NCBI GenBank assembly: GCA_902490005.1
Contig: CABUCM010000002.1
Coordinates: 1-64,000 of the forward strand
Direction: 5' to 3'
DNA from: an uncultured Ruminiclostridium sp.
GTDB lineage: Bacteria > Bacillota > Clostridia > Oscillospirales > Acutalibacteraceae
Length of the DNA stretch: 64,000 bases
Shown here: positions 57,730 to 64,000 of the stretch, one piece after another
Layout of the letters: every line of letters starts with the position of its first letter
Numbering within the stretch: position 1 is the first letter of the stretch
Translations under genes and position numbers: made by a program
The notes under the pieces: model-generated
Told to the model about the DNA's origin: nothing
The model's database searches: none
Seen by the model: the letters and a program-made list of their open reading frames with translations, nothing else

Positions 57730-58767
57730 ATGATTGATTATACCGGAGTTCCCTGCCCTATCTGCGGCAAGGCATTCCACGAAGGCGAAGACATTGTCGT
57801 CTGCCCCCAGTGTGGTACTCCCTATCATAGAGCATGCTATGAAAAAGAAGGCCACTGCGTGTTTGAGGACAAGCATAAGGACGGCTATGTGTTCCACCGG
57901 AAACAGGAGCCCAGCGGGAGCGCGCCGGAAAACGACGCCGCCCGAACGAAGACTTGCCCCAGATGCGGCAACAAAAATTATACGGACGCTCTGTTCTGCG
58001 ACAAGTGCGGCCTGCCTCTGGCTCAGAATTCCGCCACGCCCCCTCCCGGCTACCCCTTTGGCGGCGCGCCGGGAAATCCCGGCAACGGAGTCCCGCCTAA
58101 TATGAACTCCATGCCCGGCATGTTCATTATGGATCCTATGGGGGGCGTAAACCCTGATGAGGATTTCAACGGCGTCAAGGCTGGGAATCTGGCCAAGTTC
58201 GTGGGAACCAACCCGCCTTATTATATGAACGTGTTCAAGCGCCTAAAGGACCATAATATTGGAAAATTCAATTTCTGCGGCTTGATTTTTTCCGGCGGCT
58301 GGCTTCTTTACCGTAAGCAGTATTTAGCCGGCATCATCGTCTCTGTCCTGGTGTTCGGCTGTCTGCTGGGTTCCAGCTTCATCAACATTTTCCATAACTA
58401 CGACGTGCTGACCCAAATAAGCGCCGCGGCGGGCTTGTCGGAATCCACCGGCATGTTTTATTCCATGCAGGATTCCATGAAGCTGATGGAGCAGATCATG
58501 CTGCTCCCAACCATGGACCAGGTTCTCTTTTTTCTGCCCACCGCGCTCTCCCTGATTCAGTGGGTCATTATGTTTATCGTCGGCTTCCGGGGAAACCGCA
58601 TGTATTATAAGCACTGTTTAAAAAAGGTTCGGGAAATCCAGGACAATCACCCCACAGACCCGGAACTTACCAATGTTTTAAAAGAGAAGGGCGGCATCAA
58701 CTGGGGAATGGGCATCTGCATTTTAGTCTGTTACCTTATCACCATGTATTTTCCGCTTTTCATTTAA
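57730..58767 (+). CDS. Prokaryotic RING-finger/zinc-ribbon membrane protein
   Basis: 345 residues. The N-terminal cross-brace Cys/His set (Cys9, 12, 25, 28, His33, Cys36, Cys43) fits the prokaryotic RING finger family. A classic zinc ribbon follows (Cys76, 79, 90, 93). After a Pro/Gly/Asn linker, the C-terminal half has a DUF2628-like block (NVFKRLKDHNIGKFNFCGLIFSGGWLLYRKQYLAG) and three or four membrane helices. It precedes galU by 16 bases. No ubiquitin-like partner is visible, so any ligase role is speculation. Confidence 0.78.
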   Translation: MIDYTGVPCPICGKAFHEGEDIVVCPQCGTPYHRACYEKEGHCVFEDKHKDGYVFHRKQEPSGSAPENDAARTKTCPRCGNKNYTDALFCDKCGLPLAQNSATPPPGYPFGGAPGNPGNGVPPNMNSMPGMFIMDPMGGVNPDEDFNGVKAGNLAKFVGTNPPYYMNVFKRLKDHNIGKFNFCGLIFSGGWLLYRKQYLAGIIVSVLVFGCLLGSSFINIFHNYDVLTQISAAAGLSESTGMFYSMQDSMKLMEQIMLLPTMDQVLFFLPTALSLIQWVIMFIVGFRGNRMYYKHCLKKVREIQDNHPTDPELTNVLKEKGGINWGMGICILVCYLITMYFPLFI

Positions 58768-58783
58768 ATTCAGGAGGTTCAAT

Positions 58784-59653
58784 ATGAAAGTAACAAAAGC
58801 AGTGATTCCCGCCGCAGGATTGGGCACCCGTGTCCTGCCTGCCACGAAATCCATGCCGAAGGAAATGCTTCCCATTGTGGACAAGCCCGCGATCCAATAT
58901 ATTGTGGAGGAGGCTGTCAATTCCGGGATCACCGATATCCTCATCATCACCAACCGCGGCAAGGGCCTGATCGAGGACCATTTCGACCGCGCTCCGGAGC
59001 TGGAGGCAAAGCTCACCGGCGCGAACAAGGAGGAAATGTTCCACGAGGTGGTGGATATCAGCAAGCTTGCCAATATTTATTTCGTCCGGCAAAAAGAAAC
59101 CAAGGGCCTGGGCCATGCGGTCAACTGCGCCCGTTCCTTTGTGGGCAACGAGCCCTTTGCCGTGCTGTACGGCGACGACGTGATTATCGGCAAGGACCCC
59201 GCCTGCGGGCAGCTCATCCGGGCTTATGAGGAATTTGGAATGGGCGTGCTGGGGGTCAAGCAGGTTTCGGAAGAGGCCATCACCAAATACAGCTCCCTAA
59301 AGGTGGAAAACATCCGGGACAATCTTTTCAAATGCACGGATATGATCGAAAAGCCGGCCAAGGACAAAATTCTGTCCCTTTATTCCATTCTGGGCCGCTG
59401 CGTGCTGACCCCTGATATTTTCGATATCCTAGACCATACCGCTCCCGGCGCGGGCGGAGAAATTCAGCTTACCGACGCCATGTGCGCGATGGCCAGAACC
59501 CAAGGCATGATCGCTGTGGATTACACCGGCAAGCGTTATGACATGGGTAACAAGCTGGGAATCATCCAAGCCGCGGTGGAAGTGGCCTTAGAGCATCCGG
59601 AAATCGGCGGGGATTTCCGCGAATATTTGAAAAACCTGGCTTCTCAGCTGTAA
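58784..59653 (+). CDS. galU: UTP-glucose-1-phosphate uridylyltransferase
   Basis: 289 residues. AAGLGTRVLPATKSMPKEMLPIVDKP is the nucleotide-binding signature; VLYGDDVIIG holds the metal-binding Asp, and GEIQLTDAM the family C-terminal motif. It makes UDP-glucose for glycolipid, teichoic acid or polysaccharide synthesis. AGGAGG precedes the ATG. Confidence 0.97.
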   Translation: MKVTKAVIPAAGLGTRVLPATKSMPKEMLPIVDKPAIQYIVEEAVNSGITDILIITNRGKGLIEDHFDRAPELEAKLTGANKEEMFHEVVDISKLANIYFVRQKETKGLGHAVNCARSFVGNEPFAVLYGDDVIIGKDPACGQLIRAYEEFGMGVLGVKQVSEEAITKYSSLKVENIRDNLFKCTDMIEKPAKDKILSLYSILGRCVLTPDIFDILDHTAPGAGGEIQLTDAMCAMARTQGMIAVDYTGKRYDMGNKLGIIQAAVEVALEHPEIGGDFREYLKNLASQL

Positions 59654-59658
59654 AATCA

Positions 59659-59687
59659 TTGACAAAACAAGGTTTGACGGCTATAAT
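59659..59687 (+). promoter_or_regulatory. Consensus promoter of rpsF-ssb-rpsR
   Basis: TTGACA (59659-59664), 17 bases, TATAAT (59682-59687), starting six bases after the galU stop. Confidence 0.93.
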
Positions 59688-59735
59688 TAATCTGTTACTG
59701 CCATAGAAACCCTGTGGCGGAGAAATAACATCCTT

Positions 59736-59758
59736 GCTCCGGACATGCGAGCCGGGGC
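59736..59758 (+). promoter_or_regulatory. Candidate S6:S18-binding leader hairpin
   Basis: GCTCCGG (59736-59742) pairs with CCGGGGC (59752-59758) around a nine-base loop, in the about 95-base leader of rpsF. The CCG-containing hairpin resembles the autoregulatory S6:S18 mRNA motif known upstream of rpsF in many bacteria. Pairing is visible; binding is inferred. Confidence 0.5.
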
Positions 59759-59785
59759 CAAAGTCCAAAAGGAGGTGCAATAAAC

Positions 59786-60082
59786 ATGGAAAAAATCCAA
59801 AATTCCTATGAAACCGTTCTGGTCATTTCTTTAAAGTTAGGTGACGAGGGCGTAGCCGCGATGGTTCAGAAGTTCAAGGATCTGATTGAGGCCAACGCGA
59901 CTTTGGAAAGTGTTGACGAGTGGGGCAAGAGAAGACTCGCCTATCTAATCAACAAGGAAGCCGAGGCTTATTACGTTCTTTATAATTTCAAGAGCGACGC
60001 CGACTTCCCGGCAGAACTGGATCGTATCTACAAGATTACCGATGGTATCCTTCGTTCTCTTATCATCAAGAAGGAAGCTTAA
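59786..60082 (+). CDS. rpsF: 30S ribosomal protein S6
   Basis: 98 residues. YETVLVISLKLGDEGVAAMV, WGKRRLAYLINKEAEAYYVLYNF and IYKITDGILRSLIIK are characteristic. S6 binds S18 on the 30S platform; the two are encoded in one operon here with ssb between. AAAGGAGGTG before the ATG. Confidence 0.98.
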   Translation: MEKIQNSYETVLVISLKLGDEGVAAMVQKFKDLIEANATLESVDEWGKRRLAYLINKEAEAYYVLYNFKSDADFPAELDRIYKITDGILRSLIIKKEA

Positions 60083-60097
60083 GAGGAGGCCGATGAA

Positions 60098-60550
60098 ATG
60101 CTCAATACCGCTATTCTAATGGGCAGGCTGACTGCCGACCCTGAGCTTCGTCACACTCCCAGCGATGTGGCCGTCACCAGCTTCACTTTGGCTGTTGACC
60201 GTTCCTATGTAAAATCCGGCGCTGACCGCCAGGTTGATTTCATCGACATCGTAGCGTGGCGCAGCACCGCCGATTTTGTTTGCCGTTATTTTCATAAGGG
60301 CCAATTAGTCGCGGTGCAGGGTTCTATTCAAACCAGAAGCTACACGGATAAGGAAGGCAACAAGCGCAAAGCCTTTGAAGTGGTCGCGGACAACGTCCAC
60401 TTTGCCGAGCCGAAACGGGACAGTTCCTCTTACCAGGCTCCGGCACAGCAGAACAGCTATCGTCAGGAGAGCAATGAGCCCGCAGCCTATTCCACCGGTA
60501 ACACCGGCGATTTCGAAGAGGTTCTCACCGACGACGACCTGCCGTTCTAA
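60098..60550 (+). CDS. ssb: Single-stranded DNA-binding protein
   Basis: 150 residues. OB-fold opening MLNTAILMGRLTADPELRHTPSDVAVTSFTLAVDR, the central VDFIDIVAWRSTADFVCRYFHKGQ, a flexible Gln/Ser linker and the acidic DDDLPF tip that recruits partner proteins. Standard rpsF-ssb-rpsR position. Confidence 0.98.
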   Translation: MLNTAILMGRLTADPELRHTPSDVAVTSFTLAVDRSYVKSGADRQVDFIDIVAWRSTADFVCRYFHKGQLVAVQGSIQTRSYTDKEGNKRKAFEVVADNVHFAEPKRDSSSYQAPAQQNSYRQESNEPAAYSTGNTGDFEEVLTDDDLPF

Positions 60551-60586
60551 GAAAAACACAACGATAAGATAAGGAGGATTTATACC

Positions 60587-60847
60587 ATGGCTGATAGACC
60601 AGAAAGACCCGAAAGAGACAACCGCCGCGGCGGCCGCAAAGGCCGTAAAAAGGTTTGCGGTTTCTGCGTGGATAAAGTAGAATCCATCGATTATAAGGAT
60701 GTGGCCAGACTGCGCCGTTTCATTTCCGAACGCGCGAAAATTCTGCCCCGCAGAGTGACCGGCACTTGTGCCCGTCACCAGCGCGAGCTGACTGTGGCCA
60801 TTAAGCGTGCCCGTCATTTGGCGCTGCTGCCCTTCTCCAGCGATTGA
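60587..60847 (+). CDS. rpsR: 30S ribosomal protein S18
   Basis: 86 residues. A basic N-terminal extension rich in Arg/Gly/Glu (about 1-20), then VCGFCVDKVESIDYKDVARLRRFISERAKILPRRVTGTCARHQRELTVAIKRARHLALLPF is the extent of the conserved core. Three Cys are kept, the zinc-type pattern. AAGGAGG before the ATG and a terminator just behind. Confidence 0.98.
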   Translation: MADRPERPERDNRRGGRKGRKKVCGFCVDKVESIDYKDVARLRRFISERAKILPRRVTGTCARHQRELTVAIKRARHLALLPFSSD

Positions 60848-60859
60848 TTTGCGAATCAA

Positions 60860-60890
60860 AAAGGCGTGCTTTTTAAGCACGCCTTTCTTT
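60860..60890 (+). terminator. Terminator of rpsF-ssb-rpsR
   Basis: Twelve-pair stem AAAGGCGTGCTT / AAGCACGCCTTT with a three-base loop and T-rich tail. Confidence 0.93.
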
Positions 60891-60905
60891 TTTCACTGTT
60901 TTCAT

Positions 60906-60938
60906 AAAAAGGCCCCGTGTATGACACGGAGCCTTTTT
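60906..60938 (-). terminator. Terminator of the glycogen operon
   Basis: AAAAAGGC-CCCGTGT / ACACGGAGCCTTTTT hairpin with one mismatch, directly after glgA. Confidence 0.85.
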
Positions 60939-60940
60939 TA

Positions 60941-62368
60941 TTATTCTTTCAACATCGCGCGGTAAAGCCTGATATACTCGTTGGCTGACTTGCCCCAGCT
61001 GTTATCGCAGCTCATGGCGCGTTCTATCAGAACCTTCCAGCCGCCTTCCTCGTTCCAATAGCCGGCGATGGCCCGACGGATGGCTCCCAGCATATCCTGG
61101 GAATTGTAGGTCAGGAAGGTAAAGCCATTGCCCTCTCCGTCGCCGCTGTCGTGGATAGAATCCTTCAAGCCGCCGGTCTCCCGGACGATGGGGATGGTTC
61201 CATACCGCAGGGCGATCATCTGGGAAAGCCCACAGGGCTCGCTTTTAGAGGGCATCAGCAGCATATCCGCTCCAGCGTAAATTTTTCTGGAAAGCTCGGG
61301 GATAAACCCAACGCAGGCACAGAACCGGCCGGGATATTTCTCCTGCATGGTTTTGAAGAAGCTTTCATATTCCCAGTCACCGGAACCCAGCACCACAAAC
61401 TGGACGTTTTCTTCCCGCATCAGCTGGTCTATGGCCTCTTTTACCAGGTCCAGGCCCTTATGGGAAACCAAACGGGTCACCATACCGATCAGAGGGATTT
61501 CCGGATTCTGTTCCAAGCCCAAACGCTCCTGCAGGGCCCGTTTATTCTCCGCTTTGCCGGACAGGTCCTCGACGCTGTAATTGGCGTAAAGGTTGGGGTC
61601 TGTCTCCGGGTTATAATTTTCCGTGTCAATCCCGTTCAGGATACCGGAAAGTTTCCACTGCCGCTCCTTCAAAATGGGGTCCAGGCCATGGCTGTACCAT
61701 GGATCCATAATTTCCTGGGCGTAGGTGGGGCTTACGGTGCTGACCCGGTTGGCGGTTTCAATGGCGCCCTTCATCAGATTGACGCAGCCGTCAAATTCCA
61801 CGATGGAAGTATCATACTCCGGCAAGCCTAAGACGTCCTCCAGCAGCTCCATGCCGTATTTTCCCTGATACTGGATATTATGAATGGTGAACAGGGTTTT
61901 CATCCCCTGGTACCAATCGTTGTTGGCGTAAAACAGGCTGTAATAAATAGGCACCAGCGCCGTCTGCCAATCGTTGCAGTGAATGATATCCGGCTTAAAA
62001 TCAATGTAAGGAAGCATTTCCAAAGCCGCCCGGGACAGGAAGGAAAACCTCTCCGCGTCGTCGTAGTGGCCGTAAAGGCCCTTCCTTTTGAAATAATATT
62101 GGTTATCCAATAGGTAATAAATCACGCCGCCATAGCGCGCCTCAAACACACCGCAGTACTGCCTTCTCCAGCTTACCGGCACAGACAGGCTGGTGATAAA
62201 CCGCATGTTGTCCCGCATTTCCTGGGGAATATCTTCATACATTGGCATGACGATCCGGCAGCCGATCAGCCGCTGGCGCAGCGATTGCGGCAAAGACCCC
62301 GCCACATCTCCCAGCCCGCCGGAAGCAGCAAACGGAAGTGCCTCGCTGGTGCAAAATAAAACTTTCAA
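60941..62368 (-). CDS. glgA: Glycogen synthase (ADP-glucose type)
   Basis: 475 residues, GT5 family. KVLFCTSEALPFAASGGLGDVAGSLP carries the ADP-glucose-binding Lys-x-Gly-Gly-like motif region (here ASGGLGDV). IIHCNDWQTALVP and the C-terminal SKSEPCGLSQMIALRYGTIPIVRETGGLKDSI are typical. It extends alpha-1,4-glucan chains. The start is TTG with an AAAGGGGG site. Last gene of glgC-glgD-glgA. Confidence 0.95.
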   Translation of the reverse strand: MKVLFCTSEALPFAASGGLGDVAGSLPQSLRQRLIGCRIVMPMYEDIPQEMRDNMRFITSLSVPVSWRRQYCGVFEARYGGVIYYLLDNQYYFKRKGLYGHYDDAERFSFLSRAALEMLPYIDFKPDIIHCNDWQTALVPIYYSLFYANNDWYQGMKTLFTIHNIQYQGKYGMELLEDVLGLPEYDTSIVEFDGCVNLMKGAIETANRVSTVSPTYAQEIMDPWYSHGLDPILKERQWKLSGILNGIDTENYNPETDPNLYANYSVEDLSGKAENKRALQERLGLEQNPEIPLIGMVTRLVSHKGLDLVKEAIDQLMREENVQFVVLGSGDWEYESFFKTMQEKYPGRFCACVGFIPELSRKIYAGADMLLMPSKSEPCGLSQMIALRYGTIPIVRETGGLKDSIHDSGDGEGNGFTFLTYNSQDMLGAIRRAIAGYWNEEGGWKVLIERAMSCDNSWGKSANEYIRLYRAMLKE

Positions 62369-62382
62369 TATCGTTACCCCCT

Positions 62383-63498
62383 TTAAACCACAGACGCTTT
62401 ACTGATATACACCGGATAGGACTGGAAGCCCATTAAGGTCCTTCCATCTTTGATAAACACATCTTTATCGGTGATGACATATTTCAGGCTGCAATTAGTC
62501 CCAATGTGCGTGTCCTGCATGATGACGCAGTTTTGTACCTTCGCGCCCTTATCCACCTTGACGCCCCGGAACAAAACGCAGTTTTCCACTTCCCCGTCGA
62601 TGACGCAGCCGTTGGCGATCAGTGAATTTTTCACCACCGAGCCCAGGCCGTACTTGGTGGGCATGTCGTCCCGGACCTTCGTGTAAATGGGCCGCTGGGC
62701 GTTGAACAGGTCGTCCCGGATATCGCTGTTCATCAGCTCCATATTCGCCTCAAAATAATCGTTCATGGTGCAGATCACATGGGAATAATGGTCGAACTCA
62801 TAGCCGAACATTCTCAATTTATCCACATTGGACTGCAAAATGTCCCGCTTAAAGTTGGTCTTATTCCGGCTGCTGCACTCGTTCACCAGGTTAATGAGCA
62901 AATCCCGCCTAATCAGCAGCATATTGAACGCGTAATTATAGTCCTCATCCGCATCGGGATCGATAATCAGGTCTTTGACCCTGCCATCCGGACCCAGGGA
63001 CAACACCATGGTTTCGTCGGCGTTTTTGGGCAGCCTGCCCCAGCGGTAGATCAGGGTAATATCCGCCTCATTTTTGATATGCTCCGCGATCACCCGCTTG
63101 AAGTCCATATTGTAAATAGCGTCGCAGTCGGAAAGCAGCACATACTCCTCTTTGCAATTGACGAGGAAACCCATATTGGCGTGAAGGATTTCAATCCGGT
63201 TGGAGAAATCCCCGCCGCCGGCTCCAAAAGGCGGTAATACGAATAATCCGTCCCGCTTCCTGGATAGGTCCCAGGCCTTGCCGGTCCCCAGGTGGTCCAT
63301 GAGGGATTGGTAATTTCTCTTGGTAATCACGCCGACCCGGTTGATTCCCGAGTTGACCATGCTGCTCAGGGTAAAGTCGATCATACGGTACCTGCCGCCG
63401 ATGGGCACACTGGCCATAGTACGGCGGTCCGTGAGTTCCCGAATAGATTCCTCATGCATATTGGAAAACAGCAGCCCCATCACATTATTTCCGCGCAT
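62383..63498 (-). CDS. glgD: GlgD, non-catalytic partner of ADP-glucose pyrophosphorylase
   Basis: 371 residues from ATG 63498 (MRGNNVMGLLFSN), nine bases after GGAGGTG; an earlier in-frame ATG lies inside glgC. The nucleotidyltransferase-like fold is followed by left-handed beta-helix repeats (NCVLFRGVKVDKGAKVQNCVIMQDTHIG). Compared with GlgC, the N-terminal GGxGTRL-type loop is missing, as usual for GlgD, which activates GlgC in Firmicutes. Overlaps glgC by 14 bases. Confidence 0.93.
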   Translation of the reverse strand: MRGNNVMGLLFSNMHEESIRELTDRRTMASVPIGGRYRMIDFTLSSMVNSGINRVGVITKRNYQSLMDHLGTGKAWDLSRKRDGLFVLPPFGAGGGDFSNRIEILHANMGFLVNCKEEYVLLSDCDAIYNMDFKRVIAEHIKNEADITLIYRWGRLPKNADETMVLSLGPDGRVKDLIIDPDADEDYNYAFNMLLIRRDLLINLVNECSSRNKTNFKRDILQSNVDKLRMFGYEFDHYSHVICTMNDYFEANMELMNSDIRDDLFNAQRPIYTKVRDDMPTKYGLGSVVKNSLIANGCVIDGEVENCVLFRGVKVDKGAKVQNCVIMQDTHIGTNCSLKYVITDKDVFIKDGRTLMGFQSYPVYISKASVV

Positions 63499-64000
63499 TT
63501 TTCGACACCTCCGGAATATTTTTGTCAATCATAGCCTTGGGAGGCACCACAGCGCCGGAACCAATTTTGATGTTGTCTCCAATAACAGCGATACCCCATT
63601 CATCCTTTTGCTCGATGTCCTCAGGGCGGGCACCTACAACGGCGTTTTTGCCAACAACGGCGTTTTCCGCCACAATGGCGTACTGCACCACGGCGCCTTC
63701 CTCAATTTGCGCCCCAGGCATAATAATGGAATCCTTTACCACCGCGCCGGGCGCCACGTTAACGCCGGCAAACAGCACGGAAAAATCCACATTGCCGTAA
63801 ACATTGCAGCCGTCGGCCACCAGGGAGTTTTGGATCACCGCTTCCTCCCCCACATACTGCGGCGGCATCACCGGATTTCTGGAATAAATCTTCCAGTTTT
63901 CGTCGCTTAAGTCCAGGGTGGTCTTGGGATCCAGCAGATCCATATTAGACTCCCACAGGCTGTCGATGGTTCCTACATCCTTCCAATACCCTTGGAACTC
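63485..64000 (-). CDS. glgC: Glucose-1-phosphate adenylyltransferase, C-terminal part
   Basis: The last 171 codons are in the window; the gene continues past the right edge. The end of the catalytic domain reads GYWKDVGTIDSLWESNMDLL, followed by hexapeptide repeats (SLVADGCNVYGNVDFSVLFAGVNV) of the beta-helix domain. It makes ADP-glucose, the substrate of GlgA, and forms a complex with GlgD. Confidence 0.95.
   Translation of the reverse strand, partial: EFQGYWKDVGTIDSLWESNMDLLDPKTTLDLSDENWKIYSRNPVMPPQYVGEEAVIQNSLVADGCNVYGNVDFSVLFAGVNVAPGAVVKDSIIMPGAQIEEGAVVQYAIVAENAVVGKNAVVGARPEDIEQKDEWGIAVIGDNIKIGSGAVVPPKAMIDKNIPEVSKNARK

Noticed and set aside
1..64000. CRISPR arrays, insertion sequences, rRNA genes, replication origin
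   Set aside because: No regularly spaced direct repeats, transposase motifs, rRNA sequence or DnaA-box clusters were found; the only tandem repeat is the 112-bp pair at 56212-56435.

Overview
The window reads as a chromosomal segment of a low-to-mid GC Gram-positive anaerobe of the class Clostridia. A Ruminococcaceae/Oscillospiraceae-like member is my best guess from gene content: a GlgC/GlgD pair, MurT/GatD, a GerW-type sporulation protein, rubrerythrin, LuxS, a DnaD plus DnaC-type helicase-loader pair, and a biotin-dependent carboxyltransferase trio. Nearly every gene is housekeeping, gene density is high, and sigma-A promoters and rho-independent terminators are easy to read. No phage, insertion sequence, CRISPR array or rRNA was seen.

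Layout. (1) Positions 1-11954, minus strand: a tightly packed run yicC, remA, gmk, rpoZ, priA, def, fmt, zinc peptidase, rsmB, rlmN, stp, prkC, rsgA, behind one promoter at about 12050. It covers nucleotide supply, transcription, replication restart, translation initiation, rRNA methylation and PASTA-kinase signalling. (2) 12168-15363, minus: three genes resembling the 5S, 1.3S and 12S subunits of transcarboxylase, with no membrane decarboxylase subunit beside them. (3) 15464-21001, minus: GNAT-like protein, RluB-type pseudouridine synthase, D,D-carboxypeptidase, GerW/YtfJ, DUF2953, ScpB, ScpA, M50 peptidase. (4) 21128-25780: rpmB (plus), then plsY, der, a radical-SAM/PDZ protein, rpmF and DUF177 (minus). 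(5) 25812-28057, plus: MurT and GatD homologues that have both lost residues needed for glutamine-dependent amidation. (6) 28129-42985, mostly minus: P-loop protein, pgi, a second D,D-carboxypeptidase, HD protein, CmpB-like membrane protein (plus), GH25 lysozyme, pfkA, dnaE, SPFH and zinc-ribbon proteins, and an ANT(6)-like nucleotidyltransferase. (7) 43117-46678: htpG under a CIRCE-like operator, a small membrane protein, a divergent pair (XRE regulator and an unrecognised 49-residue protein) around two matching 19-bp palindromes, and rubrerythrin behind a 23-bp perfect palindrome. (8) 46764-53918, minus: clpC, M23 endopeptidase, luxS, phospholipase-like protein, TSCPD protein, PHP phosphoesterase and tRNA-Gly, with one small Cys/Gly-rich gene on plus. 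(9) 54026-60889: dnaD, dnaC-like, a 112-bp tandem repeat, prfB (minus), a RING-finger membrane protein, galU, and rpsF-ssb-rpsR. (10) 60906-64000, minus: glycogen operon glgC-glgD-glgA.

The best candidates for something undescribed are the MurT/GatD-like pair with a co-diverged amidation site, and the divergent XRE / 49-residue gene pair with twin operators. Secondary points are the 112-bp intergenic repeat, the mirrored operator at the M23 promoter, and the transcarboxylase-like gene set. All assignments come from reading sequence and recalled family motifs; no search was run.
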